Shown: positions 11,914-23,905, counted from the stretch's first letter. The stretch: 64,000 nucleotides of DNA from Macrocystis pyrifera (GCA_031763025.1 JASSKH010000026.1:6540934-6604933); one strand, 5' to 3'. Notes: generated from the letters alone by a model not told the origin. Program-made: numbers and translations.

Positions 11914-12105
11914 CTGAGGATCTTCCATCCATCTTCGGATTGGCGGCGCACGTGGCAGGTTGTTGAAGGGGGGGGTGAGGGGAGGGAAGGGCGTCAACGA
12001 GAAACGTCTGACTAATGTAGTGTTGTGTCCTACGCTGTGTACTGCTCTATCATGAGCTTCAAAGTTGATAGAGCACTCATAAGCATTTCCGAAAGGAAAA
12101 AACAA

Positions 12106-14044
12106 TGGGAAGAGAGGGAAACCAGCAGGAAAAAGAGAAACCTAAACGTACAAGAAATCACTTGTATTGCTTACAGGCCTCAGACCTACTGAGCACTACC
12201 AGGGTGTTTAAGGGTGTCGTTTATAGGCGGAATGGCTATGACTGGGTTGAGCTCCCCAAGTGAGCAAAAACTACGGTACCACGTAGTATGGTGCCTGTTT
12301 TGTTTTGCAAACACTTGAATAGTTGCTTCAGGACTGTAGCGCACATAGCAAAAACCGTTGGTATGGTGAACGTGAACAAAACATTTTCGAAGTCATGTTT
12401 CTGGGAGAGCTATATTACTTATGCTCCTCACGTGAGCGGAGCTGAGAATACAACAAGCCACCATCCCTAAAGGCAGCATTGCTCTACTGCTACTGTGGTA
12501 TGCGTAAGAGAGCCATGTTTACGGTTCAAGAGAGAAAGGTTGCGCTTTTAAGCCCAGTAAACGTTTCTCACTTGGGCTCATGATAGGCTCTTTAACCCTT
12601 GCAACTGTGTGAGGAGCTTCACCTCAGAAGTTCGCAGCATCCTTCGTTACATACAAAGGGCAATAACGCCCGACACGATAGGATGATCCCTACACTTTCG
12701 GAGGCTTCACTCACTCGACGAGCTCTCTGCCATCTCTCCTAAGCTGGCAATGAATCAAGATGAGAATATTCCCATGGCCTAGGTGTACAACGAAAGACAA
12801 AATAAAATAATATAAGAACAATGGCATTCCAAGGACATTGGGCAGTTCTTCAGTGCCCTAAAAGAGGTGTCCTTAAGGAACCCCGTCCCTCAGAAACGTT
12901 TCTTCTCCAAAACGCTGTACCTCTAACCTAGCACGGGTCGCATGGGGATTGTGTATCAGACTTATACAATACGTAACATACATGATTTCTTTAAGTCGGC
13001 AATTGGGTGGGGTGACAGAGCTTCTGTCAAGCGGGAAGGGCGTCGATAAAAAAAATAGGTACGCCACCCCTTCCTCGAGAGGGCACGCGTCAAAATTAGT
13101 TGCAGTGGAAATGTTGAAAACTCACGCAAAAAATACAAGACTACTACTACTGCTGTCTTGTCAACTCCCTTTTAGCACATGTATCACGTTAGGGAGGAGG
13201 GTGGTGAGAGCAACGCAGGCTGGCGTATAGCCTATTAATAGCTTTCGCAGGAAATGGTATAGATCCAACATAGCAACACCTCCCGTCGATGTACGTTAAG
13301 AGTGCTGAATGCCCACAGGGGTACGAGTTTTTTTTTCAGCTCTAGTTTTCTCGACAACGGTGAGGGCGCTAAAGTCTAAAATTGCACTTCGGAAGGTTCT
13401 CTAGGACAGATTTTGGCGGAAAACGCCTCCTTTGTTCGGTATTGGTAGCGCTCCCGTTCCCGAAAAATCGAACACTGAAAAAAAACGATGGTACCCCTGT
13501 GCGAGCTCAAAGCTCCTTACGGTATACGAGGTATATATCCTGCAGAGGCGTGTTACAACAGGGGCAGTACGTTTTGACCAATTCGGTTCCTGGCTGGTGG
13601 GAGCTCCTTCTGAGGATCACTGTTTGTACGAGTAACGAGCTACGCTATGGGCAGGGTGCGATATGCAGACCGAATGCAGAGGTCGCCCTTCGAAGTAGTC
13701 TGCCGCGAAGCACGCAAAACACTCGATGAGGCCCCTAAAGAGTAAATCCTTCCAGGCGTTCCCCGCCAGCGATTGACTTGATGCAGTCGTGTTTCGCTCA
13801 TATACGACCGACTCAACCCTCCCTGCCCCGTCAGCCTCAAAAAGGGCACGCGGTCATAGGCCAGATGACTAAGACATGCAACACAAGAGTACGCCCCCCC
13901 CCCCTCTCCTACCTGCGGCAGTCAAACTTCGCGTATGGACAGTGGACGCCCCCCCCCCCCCTACTCTTTTTACATACACGATCTACGTGCATCACCCCAT
14001 ACATCATGCTTTCCTCCTCACCCTTTGAATTGTATTTCGGTAAC
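12106..14044. other. intron of the DsbA-like gene, no recognised exon
   Basis: This is the stretch between the last two recognised exons of the minus-strand thioredoxin-fold gene. It contains short C-runs near 13894 and 13950 and scattered short open frames without motifs. A small exon linking the two flanking exons may be hidden here, but I could not identify it. Confidence 0.5.
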
Positions 14045-14212
14045 TCCCCCCCGGGCCACAGCCTCCTTCACCAAGATCTCCTCGAAGAACTGCAGTCGTG
14101 CCACTTCATCGTCGGCCTCGTTGAGGATAAGGCTTTGATGGTCCAACATGGCGTTGATATAGAAGGCACACTGGTCGATATCGGTTGAGTGCATTCGCAA
14201 GACCTGCACCGC
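14045..14212 (-). CDS. DsbA-like thioredoxin-fold protein, middle exon
   Basis: The 168-bp exon encodes 56 residues in phase 0 at both ends: AVQVLRMHSTDIDQCAFYIN, AMLDHQSLILNEADDEVARL, then QFFEEILVKEAVARGG. It is the alpha-helical insert expected between the first beta-alpha unit and the cis-proline half of a DsbA-like fold; plant thioredoxin-like proteins of the At1g76020 type have a similar helix with an HQ-L pattern here. The acceptor is TCTGACAG before 14212. The donor is GA|GTTACC at 14044, which is weak but gives the required phase. Translation joins directly to the exon at 35.6-35.86 kb (DAAK then AVQV). Confidence 0.75.
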
Positions 14213-14324
14213 CTGTCAGAGGCACCAACCGGTCAGAGACGACAGTCAGAGGCAACAGTCAGAGGCAATAGTCAGAGAAGCAGCAGTCACCGGGGGTAGC
14301 AAAAGCAGAAAAACGGCTATACTT

Positions 14325-14392
14325 GGCAAGAATCGAGCCCGGGACTTCTTTTGCTCATGATATTCAGGATAAACAACTGAACTGAGCTACTC
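14325..14392 (-). other. tRNA-like sequence (tRNA-derived repeat or tRNA pseudogene)
   Basis: On the minus strand a tRNA-like layout is visible: a D-arm/A-box segment TAGCTCAGTTCAGTTG, an anticodon-arm-like middle, and a T-arm/B-box CCGGGCTCGATTCTTG. The acceptor stem does not pair convincingly and no CCA-proximal discriminator can be set, so a working tRNA gene is unlikely. It may be the head of a second SINE family. Confidence 0.45.
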
Positions 14393-14721
14393 AGTCACAC
14401 GCTTACCGAGTAGCTCGCGACTGAGTCGCTCAGCGAGTAGTATATCATTTATGACATCAACCAATTTATATTTACAGGCACCCGTGGAAAATATCCTGTT
14501 GTGGCGAGCTGCGCTTGGCACCAAGACCGCTGGGGTGCCTGGGATCACGGGAGGGGAGATTACGGGCCTGCGGCGGCTCGCTGCCTACTACTGCATTTAT
14601 GCACCACACCATGCATGTGGGCAGGAGCAGGGCGCCTAATGGGAAGGGCGAACTGCGTGGTCAATGTACCCAACGCGGGGACACCTTGTCAGGGTGACAA
14701 GCGATCTCCGCCAGCAAAATA

Positions 14722-14900
14722 AGTTGTTTTCCTCAGACGCCCGCAAAGAAATGCCTTACACATTTTCTTGCGCTTCCACGCTAAGTACTATACAACTCCT
14801 TGTTTCGGTACAAAGTGGTTTTCTCAGGCGCCTGCAAAGGAATGCCTTACACATTTTCTTGGGCTTCCACGCTAAATACAATACAACTCCTCGTCGATGT
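14722..14900. repeat. tandem duplication of about 88 bp
   Basis: Two diverged neighbouring copies share aatgccttacacattttctt, the phrase gcttccacgcta and acaactcct. The copies begin near 14725 and 14815. Confidence 0.8.
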
Positions 14901-16550
14901 ACGTGCACACGTCTATCTTTCATTCAGAGATTTTTTCCCGCTCGGCCGCCGATCGGGGTTTCAGAAACTTGAAGGTCGAATATATACTACTATGTTCAAC
15001 CGATTAGTCGAAGCTCGGCCGATATTTACTCCGCTATGTTCATACGTATCAATTTGGTACGTGCCACAGTATGTCGGGGAGATTAGGGACCGTTTGAGTA
15101 GTATTTTATTATGTACATGTTTAATATGCATATTTTGTTTTAGGCGTGCTGCTCTCTGGCGGCCGAGGGTTCTTTCTCGCACTTTCGCCTGCGGGGCAAG
15201 CAAGGGGGCCGTGGGTACATTACGACGCATGTCTGGATCCCGGCCGAGCACCGTGGCGGTGCTCAGTGCGTCGAACGTCGCTGAATTAGCTCCAAAAAAC
15301 AAGGGATCGATTTCCGCCTCGCCGAGCCGAGGTGACATGGAACACCCCACATTTATTTTTGTTCTGTTTCGTAAATAACCCGCCACCAATGGGATAGGTA
15401 TTCCCATTGCTCGCCACCCTCTGCTGTACATATGTTTTCAACCTGAGCAGCAGAAGAAGCAGCAGCAACAACATACAGCTGCAAGAGTACATATCTGTGG
15501 CCGTTGTATCTTTTGCACCAAGCCCTTTCACGGGTCGTGTACACCTAACACCGAGCACATTCGTGACCACAAAACTGCTTCCCTTGTTCCGTCTACCAGG
15601 GATAATTTTTTGGTACCAGGTATTGTCGTACCTAGCTACGATAGTTGTCCACTCGCACGCTCTCAGGAGCAGCAGGTAATCGCAACGGTCAAGAGCAACA
15701 GCCAGGCCCATACTGCCTCCCGTCTTGCTGTACTGCTGTGTCTCGGTGTGGCACCTAACACGACCCACATTGCTCGACTGCCTGGTCGATATCCTATTTG
15801 TACCACTAAATGTCAGAATACTGCTGTGATACGACAGCCACTTCGAACGACGAAGAAATGTCACTGCTGAATTTTATCTGCGTTGACAATCTCCATAATT
15901 TTGAAATCGCCCGCTTTTTACCCTTCTGCTTTTTGGTTTTTGGTCAATCTCCGCAGCACCAGCAGCAGATACAGCAGCAGCAGTAGTACACGTCTTTCGA
16001 GCGTCATACATGTTTCACCTAGCCTTTTGACCTACACCACGCACCTGGCTCCCTCGGTCCGTCTACCTAGGGCAACTTAGAACGAGGTATCTACTACAGT
16101 CGTATATGCATAACATGTATCATACCTAGCAAGTTGTCCAGTCGGACACTCTCAGCAGTAAGTAATCGCACCGGGCAAGAGCCACAAAGCCTCATTCTGC
16201 CGCCCCCGTCTCTCTCTACCCCCTCTGTCTCAGTGTGCATCCTGCATAGTCATAATAGTAGTAGTAGTAGTAGTAGTGTGGTCCCTACTACAGTGGTGCT
16301 GCGGTATGTGCCAGCCAACAATGCAGGCACGACAACACATACATAGAGTATCGTAGATAAAGCATAAAAGGAAGTAGACATAGAAGATAGACCTTGTGCA
16401 TAGGTTTCCTTTGTATCCGTTTTTTTTTCAGGAATGTTTTGATCGATCAACGCTGAAGCTCATGCTGCACATTGTCGGATGGCAAGCCTAACAACAATCA
16501 AATAATAATACAGACACTCTTATTCTACTAGCGGCTACTCCGCATAGCCG
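14901..16550. other. intronic sequence without recognised gene
   Basis: The stretch is non-coding as far as can be seen. It contains an (agt)n microsatellite at about 16255-16278 and several agcagcag clusters near 15450 and 15960. Confidence 0.45.
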
Positions 16551-16552
16551 AC

Positions 16553-16908
16553 TTCCCCGGTGGCTTAGTAGATGGTCCGCGTACCTGCTAGGATCAATTC
16601 CGTGGGTGCGAGTCTCACCTGCTGACTTTTTCTTGCATAAAAAATGATTAGCGGAAAGCGCGAGGGCGTGAGTTAGCAACATTATTAATATCAAGCTTGC
16701 TTTTCGACAATATAGCGTAGATGCCGTTCCCTTAGCAACATTCAATGAAAATCGCCAATCGGTGGGAATGCCGAACCCTATGCGCGATGAAAATGAAGAT
16801 ACATTCCGGGGGGGAGGGAGGGATGATACCTGTGACGACGACTTGACCAGAAGATCACTGAGGATAAACCCTCTCACGAGTTAGGCTGGAGAGTGAAAGT
16901 GATGGTTA
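16553..16908 (+). repeat. tRNA-derived SINE, copy 1
   Basis: The head reads ccggtggcttagtagatggt (A-box-like) and, about 40 bases later, gggtgcgagtctcacc (B-box-like). A conserved body follows: ttttcttgcataaaaaatga, gcggaaagcgcgagggcgtg, gaatgccgaaccctatgcgc, and ccagaagatc near the 3' end. The same order is found at 49.05 kb (+) and 44.44 kb (-). The 3' end lacks a clean poly-A tail in this copy. Confidence 0.85.
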
Positions 16909-17610
16909 ATATATATACAAGGCGCTTCGCGGACCTACGCCGCCCGCCACGCTCGCTCAGGAAGGAAAAGTACATCAAATTATGCGAAGCGGAGAGGTCA
17001 AAGTGAACATAGTTTTTTTATGATTGTAGTTGAAAACTCGCGATTTAATAATGCCAAGAGTCCCGCCGCCATGCTCCAGGAGACAACGGCTCGGACGTCA
17101 CATACGCTTCGAATCGCCTGCGGTTCCGCCCGCCACGCTCGCTCTGCCGTTCGTATGTACATACCCCAGGTAGGGTAATTAGTTCTTCTTTTGGTATGAT
17201 GTATGTCTTATGTACGAAAGAGAAAACACAGCACGGCACAGCAGCAGCACCGCAAAAGCAATGAAAATGAAACCGAAATTTTCGGAAATAAAAAAATCCC
17301 CGTCCCCTCTCGTGTAATTTCCTGCCTGATTGGAACACCTTACACCGGTCAAACAGAAAAAAGGGTGAAAAACGAACAGCAGAGCTTTTCTCTCAGCCTC
17401 GTACGCCGCTCGCCCCTCTCGCGACAATCTCGCACCCGATTCGGTCCGGGTAAAGCTTTCCTCCCTCTCTGCCACAGTGAGCCCCGTCGCCCGCCTCGCG
17501 TGAAGCCCGGTGCTCACCGTGGCCCTCGTTCGCCAGCTTGATAAAGTGGGTGCTCAGACTGCCTCGCTTTCTCTGTGATTTTTAGTTTCGTCGCAAAAAT
17601 AAGCACCGCT
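16909..17610. other. no recognised gene
   Basis: A short direct repeat of cgcccgccacgctcgctc occurs at about 16940 and 17130. Open frames here have no recognised motif. Confidence 0.4.
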
Positions 17611-17619
17611 CCAATTTTG

Positions 17620-18605
17620 TTTTGCATATCCAAACGACCCTTATATACTCGTACATAGTATAACCGGAACCACAACAGGAGGCCAGACAGAGCCCATTCA
17701 TGGTTCCCTCGTGTTTCGTGGTACACGCGACGCCTAGCCACGAAAACAGCGACCGCGCTCCTTGCAACCCCCCCTCTGCCAGCCAACATTCGCCGACACC
17801 CGCGACGGTGCCGCGCTCGCTCGCGTTGCCATGGTCGGAGTACACGCACGCACACGAAACGAAAGAAGAAAAAATGAAAACAGGACAGAAAAGTGCCAAG
17901 AGACATGGAGAAAACAAACAACCTCTGGAAAGGTCCGGCAAGTAATTAAAGGAGGCGATTTCCAAGTGGAAGCTCCTAGAGGCCAGGGATGTACCAACCG
18001 AGCACACTCAGAGAGTGAGATATATGTATGTAGCTCTATATGCCAGGGACTCCAGAGGGCAAACGTCGCGCCAGGACCTCGAGCAATGTGTCCGGCCGGG
18101 CTTGCTGTGCTAACTACTTAGTAGGGTTTTGCCAAAAAGCGCTCGTGCGAATAGATATTATAAAGTACGAAAAAATCGCCTAATTAATATATATTTATTT
18201 TGGCATATCACAACGACCTTTATACTCGTACATAGTATAACCGGAACCACAAGAAGAGGCCAGACAGAGCCTATTCATGCTTCCCTCGTCATTCGAGGTA
18301 AACGCGACGCCTAGCCACGAAAACGGCGATCGCGCTTCTTGCAACCCCCCCTCTGCCTCCACCATCCGCCAACACCCGCGACAGCGCCGCGCTTGCCCGT
18401 GGTGCCGTGGTCGAAAAACACGCACGCACACGAAACGAAAGAAGAGAATGGAAAAAGGGGCTGAAAGTGCCAAGAGAAATGGAGAAAACAAAGAACCGTT
18501 GGAAAGGTCCGGCAATCAATAAAAGGAAGCGATTCCCAAGTGGGAGCTCTGAGAGGCCAGGGATGTACCAACCGAGCACGCTCAGAGAGCTAAATATCTA
18601 TAAGT
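17620..18605. repeat. direct duplication of about 400 bp
   Basis: Segments at about 17620-18020 and 18197-18605 match closely and in the same orientation. Shared landmarks include cgtacatagtataaccggaa, gccaggggatg-like text near the end, cacgcacacgaaacgaaaga and gccagggatgtaccaaccga. They are separated by about 180 bp of single-copy sequence. Confidence 0.88.
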
Positions 18606-18756
18606 AGTTCTATATACTGCCACACGTTCTGGTTAACACCATCTGTGCGATTGCATAGGCTCCGGCAACCAGCACCACTAAACAGGAACTATAAAGATGG
18701 ACCACTCCTTATCACTGTATCTGCTGGTGTAAAATATTGGTACGTTAAAGCATACG

Positions 18757-18757
18757 T

Positions 18758-18788
<31 letters not shown>
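18757..18788. repeat. (CAG)n microsatellite, about 10-11 units
   Basis: An uninterrupted agc/cag run lies in intronic sequence. Open frames through it give polyglutamine or polyalanine by chance. Confidence 0.95.
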
Positions 18789-18789
<1 letters not shown>

Positions 18790-18793
<4 letters not shown>

Positions 18794-20700
18794 ACACAAC
18801 GTTTCAAGTTGCAGCTGGCATTCCATAGTCTACGATTCGTTTTTCTGTGCATCTCATTTTTTCTTTCAACGAATTCTAGAACGCGTGTGTATGTCGTGCC
18901 CGTCGTGCTTGGACCGACGTGATTGCATTGCATTGTCTACCCTGCTTCCTGCTTAACCATGTATTTATCTCTGGGTCGTATTTTAGTCTAATCATCTTCA
19001 CGAAAATTGGGTGTGTATTTGTATCCCGTGCCGCCCACGGGGGCGATGAGTGAAACTGTGACGGGTCCCCCTCGTCCATTTCCCCTTGCCCCCCCTCCCC
19101 CCCCGTCGCCCATGCTAGCTGATGTACGCGGCTGACCTGCCCCCCACTCTGACAGGCAACTTCAGCAGTCAAATGTCGCTTTTCCCCCCCGGGACTCCCT
19201 CTCTCGCCCCCCCCCCCCCTTTAACCTCCCTGCTCATGACGAAAAAACGGGTGGGTGGGTGGGTGGGAAATTGCGATCGATGTCGCCGCTTGCTGCATCG
19301 CTACTCCCCTACGGACTTACGCACGGTCGACCGTCTCTGCCATCACTGCTGCTGTTGCTCCTGCTGACCCGATACTGCTGCATAAGCCTGCCCCTTATAT
19401 AGGTGTAGCTGTGCTGCTGCTGTGACCCCCGAACAAGTATCTCCCTATACTGGAATCATACCCCCCCCACCCCCCCATACCTCGTTTTCTGTAATTTTTT
19501 CCCCTATCCGCCAAAACTCCAGACTGTCACGACATTATTTTACTTTCGATACAACAGAACTTGTACCTTATTGAAGAATCGGCACGGACACCGGATGTGC
19601 TGGATGTAGACGGGTAAAAAGAGGGGTTTTCATGCAAAATATCATGCCTATCATGGGAGTACAATACGTACGTCGTCTGCCGGGACGGCACAGAATGGTT
19701 CGGTAGGGGTTGCTGCTGTTGTTACTGTCTTCATATCAACTCTCAAATAATTTTATAGGGAGTTCGTGGTCGCACAAAGGTATTAGAGCCCTGTAGGAAG
19801 ACCCGAAAAACCTATAAAGAACAGGTCATAGGTCGGCTGGGACGAAACGACGCTTCCCACCTTTGGGCCCATCTTATCGAGGACTTTAATTTATTTCAAT
19901 TTGATATGATTTTTATTTTCTAATGTAATTTGCATCTGATTGACCGAAGAGTGAATTGCCAGGCAGGCATTCTCAAGACAAATAAAAAAACGAACAATTT
20001 GAGTGAAAAGTCTTTTGGGTTTTTTTTTTCTAGTTTAAGTATCAATTTGGAATTTGGGAGTTGATAATCCTTGATGTGGTAAGTTCATGGTGGGTCAACA
20101 CCCCCGGTGGAGTCTGGCTGGGGTGATTCTTGGCCGCTTCGGTGACCACGATCGAGGCGATAAAACGCGAACCTCAACGAGAGGCGACCGGGGCAATAAT
20201 AGCCGCGCCACGGCCACAGACCACAATAGCACATCGTACTCCGGCGGTGGCGCCTCAAAAACATCATGGCGGCCGCAAGCCCAATATCTCGGCCTGCTCG
20301 ATCGGCGTACCATCACGAAAACCGAGCAAACGAGCAATAAAACAGAGGATAAGCTCGAGACCTCGATAGCTGCATCACCGTTGCAGTTGCACACGTGGCG
20401 TTTGAGGGCTCCCTCCACCCACCCAAGACACCCTGAGAGTGGTAACTTTCTATCCTGCGCCACCAAAAAATAAAAGAGGTTAGCGGCGTCGCGCATGCGA
20501 CTGGGCGTTGTGTGACGCGGTGCGTTATTCTAGGTTATCCCGAGTTTTTTTTTGGTTGACAATGAACACGCTATTTCCCGAAAGGACACGAGACACGTTT
20601 GTTTTCGAAATCAAATTAAAATCCATTGAACTTGAAGCTGAAAAATTATTTCCAATTAACGAAATTCAGCGTTCCCCGTTAATGGTCCCTACAAATGAGT
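18790..20700. other. intronic sequence, one unassigned coding-like block
   Basis: C-runs occur near 19085-19105 and 19208-19220. A GC-rich block at 20090-20470 is open on both strands and stands out from its AT-richer surroundings, but neither translation has a recognisable domain; it could be old transposon coding sequence. Confidence 0.35.
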
Positions 20701-20707
20701 AGCTTTA

Positions 20708-20994
20708 GCAATCTAGGGGAAAGGATCTTTAGGGGTGTTTTTGACTTGAACATTGCGTAGCAAGGTCTGCACTTCGGAATCGTCGTCCGCATTTGAGAAA
20801 TTTCCTGGTTCGAAGCAAACGTGGCGCAGCCGCGTTTCTGGCCAGTTTTGGCCGTTTTGGCTGCGGTTTGGGGTCAGGGTCAGGGTTAGGGTTTACAGTC
20901 AAGGGTTAGATTGGGTCTTTGCCCGTACTTTGATCCCAACAGGAACCAAAACCTGAACAGCCTACTAACCAAAAGATCCTTTCTCCCAGATTGT
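20708..20994. mobile_element. MITE-like element with 22-bp terminal inverted repeats
   Basis: The left end reads caatctaggggaaaggatct and the right end is its near-perfect inverse (agatcctttctcccagattg). The element is about 287 bp and has no coding capacity. Its centre contains a telomere-like stretch, ggtcagggttagggttta at about 20877-20894. Target-site duplications could not be fixed. Confidence 0.75.
20872..20909. repeat. interstitial telomere-like motif (degenerate TTAGGG)
   Basis: The text cagggtcagggttagggttt followed by acagtcaagggttag lies inside the small TIR element. It resembles TTAGGG/TTTAGGG repeats but only two full units are intact. Confidence 0.6.
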
Positions 20995-21796
20995 AAGGGG
21001 ACCTCCTAGAAATAAGCGAGACGAAGAAGACGCACACGAAAATAAATCAACTATATTTATCATTAACATGGTTGCGGGTACTCACTCAACTACTGCATAC
21101 AACATAGAATTCTCCCCGTTCCCACAACTAACCAACTCGTGGCTACTGACTACAGCGGTTGTTTTCTGGGGTGCTCCCTGCATCGTACGAAACTCACGGT
21201 AGTCGTGAACGCAAAGAGGAACACGCTTGCTTCCTGTGGTGCTGTCAGAGTGACGACTCGCGGACATGCAGTAACAAAAGAGCGATCGAACAAAAAACAC
21301 CGAACATACAAATATCAACGATCGCCAAGTCTTCCGGCGTGTCTAACAAAAGGTGCAGCACAGCCAACTATGATACCACAGCCCAGACAATTGCAGGGGC
21401 CATTCTCACTGAGGGGTGTACAACTCGCCGACACCACAAAGATCAGTGACGTAAATAGCAGGTACATACAACAACCGTGAATATTCCGTGTAGCCGGCCA
21501 GCTTTAAAATAGAAAATTCCTGGAAAACCCGTGCTGTACGTAACTGGGACTGTACGCAGTAAACAAGAGTAGACAGAGGGCTCTGTGGTGCGAGAATACA
21601 TCCGCTGAGCGCTTCGATATCACGCTCGATACCGACGGCGACTGTTGAGTGTTTTCACTGTTGCCGGCAGTCGTCGCTGTCTGTGCAATTAGCGCTCTGC
21701 TGTTCAAATGGGCCATTCTGGCGATATATTTACTGTTAGTGTCTGAAGAAGCGATATTTCTCTGAACGTCCTAGATGTACATTGTTGTCCTTTTTC

Positions 21797-22112
21797 ACGA
21801 CATGCCCTGGCATGCCGTGGCACCACCGGCGGCAACACCTTCCACTACATCTTCCACGGCATACCATGGAACCCTAACCCTAACCCTAACCCCGACTTAG
21901 GTTCCGTGAACATTGGGGTGCCGTGGGGGTTGCCATGACATGCCGTGGGGTTACCATAGAGTGCCGGGGCGGTTTATGCCTGGGTTGCCATGGTGCCACC
22001 CGTGGCATGCCACGGCACCCCCCACGGCGTGCCATGCGATCCTATACCACACCATGGGATACCGTGGGGATGCCATGGTATTCCAATGGGTGGCACCATG
22101 GCCATGCCACGT
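21797..22112. repeat. region rich in palindromic TGCCATGG/TGCCGTGG motifs
   Basis: Forms of catgccatgg, catgccgtgg and ccatgccacgg recur about every 10-30 bases on both strands, giving a strongly self-complementary segment. The span includes a (CCCTAA)3 run. Open frames across it are His/Pro/Trp-rich by composition and are not taken as genes. Confidence 0.8.
21871..21893. repeat. interstitial telomere repeat (CCCTAA)3
   Basis: Three perfect CCCTAA units occur in a row, the complement of TTAGGG, inside the palindrome-rich region. Confidence 0.85.
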
Positions 22113-22439
22113 AAAATTCAAGTAGTGTTGAACCCTGTGAGGAAGGAGCCTACTGGCTGTATGCACGTACGTCGCATACAGCAGTAGAAAGTAGTGTACA
22201 TACATGTACCTCGTACAATAATACGTAGGCGTGGTTACTCTCTACCTTACCCGTGGAGCTAAGACAGCACCGTGTGGCAAGTTTATAAGTAAATACATAA
22301 GTCCAGATTGAGAGAACAGACACAGTTGTCATATCTAGTCTGGTACCGGTAGCTTTGCTTTTTGTTGTAACGCGTATGGTTGAAGTTTACGGTAGTACGC
22401 ATAATAGCTACCGGGTACCTGATATTTTTGGCGTTTGTA

Positions 22440-23905
22440 AACGGTTGCACGCCCATGGTCTTATCTGGAGCCGGCAATTAAATTAAACGCCAAAAACGAG
22501 GGAGCAAAGCAGCCAAATGTATATTTTGCCTATACGAAGCCGGGAAGAGGTATTTTGTATAGTGGTAGGTACAGGTTTCGTCTGTCTGTTGTCTAGTGAT
22601 TGCGAGAGCTGGGCGTGACCGATTTCCACACACTCGACATCTACTACAGTTTCGGACGATCGTAGGCTAACGCGTGGAACTTGTTTCGCTGCACAAGTTG
22701 TCTCGAGTTGGTCACTATCGGAGTGCTGCTATGGTCTTGGTGATGTTTTCGGAGCGGCAATATTGCGTTTGTAGTTTGACTTCGTTTTCTGTGAACGCAC
22801 ACGGGCTACGGCAGGTACCAGACAAACTCGCTCCCTTTATCTACCTACAGGTACTGGCCGGCAATATGAGTACTACAGCTTTTGGGTCTGTTTGCACTTG
22901 TCCTCAACACAGACACTGTGTACGCTTGCCTTCATGTTCTCTGCATACAATTATTTCCAGGACTTTTCGCGGGTCATGACCCGACGGGTCACGGTGTGTT
23001 CAAAATGCCACGGGTCGGGTCGGGTCAGGAAGTGTTCAAAATCTCACGGGTCGGGCCGGGCCGGGTCAAGAGGTTTTCAAATCTCACGGGTCGGGTCGGG
23101 TCGGGTCAAGACTTTTTCATCTCACGGGTCGGGTCAGGTTAAGAGGTGATGAAAAGCTCAAGGGTCGGGTCAGGTCATGACCCGCGAGAAATGGGTCGCT
23201 CGCGGGTCGGGCAAGTGTGACCCCCGAGTTCTTTTCTGCTGACCGGCGGGTCGGTCCCGCGCATCCGGACCGCGGATCCGACACTCAAAATACTTCCATC
23301 TCTCTTACCCAAAAGCTTTTCTCGTGCAAATACTCAGGAATACTCCTTTGGTATCTTATTCTAACGTTAAAACTTTGCCAAATCCATATACGCATGCCCG
23401 CATCCATTTATACCCACTACAGCCAAGCCACACATCGCTTGTGGGGACAAAAATGAAAATTAAATTGTTTTGGAAGTGTAGACCCACGGGCCGGATCCGC
23501 AGGTCGGACCTGCGGGCCAATACGAATAGTTTCGCGGGTCGAGGTGACCCGACCCGCATGAAACCCGTGTCTCACGGGTCAATCCGAAGGTAGCGGGTCG
23601 GGTCGGGACGGGTCAGGAGGTTTTGAAATCTCGCGGGTCGGGTCGGGTCGGGTCAGGATATTTTGAAATCTCACAGGTCGAGTCGGGTCGGGTCAACAAC
23701 TTTTTTAATCTCGCGGGTCGGGTCGGATCGGGTCAAGAGACGTTCAAAATCTCGCGGGTCGGGTCGGGTCAGCTGACCCGACCCGACCCGTGAAATTTGA
23801 CCTGACCCGCGAAAAGCCCTGCTTATTTCTTCTCGCCTTTCCTCTGGATATTTCCTATAGGTCAGACGATGTTTTTTTGCAGCGACCGGTTCAGTTTGCC
23901 CATGA
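22440..23905 (+). repeat. diverged 660-bp repeat, copy A (interrupted by a transposon)
   Basis: The sequence matches the reverse complement of 28070-28725 along its length. Shared landmarks are cacgcccatggt, ttttgcctatacgaagc, acaggtttcgtctgtctgt, gcacaagttgtctcgagttg, caggtactggcc and ggtcagacgatg. Copy A is interrupted at 22958-23821 by an 864-bp element that copy B lacks. Confidence 0.88.
22958..23821 (+). mobile_element. hAT-type non-autonomous element rich in GGGTC repeats
   Basis: The ends are inverted repeats starting caggacttttcgcgggtca on the left and, read inward from the right, cagggcttttcgcgggtcag. They are flanked by attatttc and cttatttc, a 7/8 match for an 8-bp target duplication. 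CAGG ends plus an 8-bp duplication are the signature of hAT superfamily transposons. The body consists of blocks of (GGGTC)n joined by ttcaaaatctc-like spacers and has no transposase. The matching repeat at 28.2 kb is an empty site, which fixes the borders. Confidence 0.85.

Noticed and set aside
11467..12015. Plus-strand 182-codon frame
   Set aside because: It mirrors the minus-strand DsbA-like exon, whose motifs, acceptor and stop fit far better.
20085..20500. GC-rich block open on both strands
   Set aside because: No recognisable domain on either strand and no splice-linked exon; noted only as a coding-like block.
20872..21893. A true chromosome end
   Set aside because: Only two or three telomere-like units occur at each site and unrelated sequence continues on both sides, so these are interstitial.
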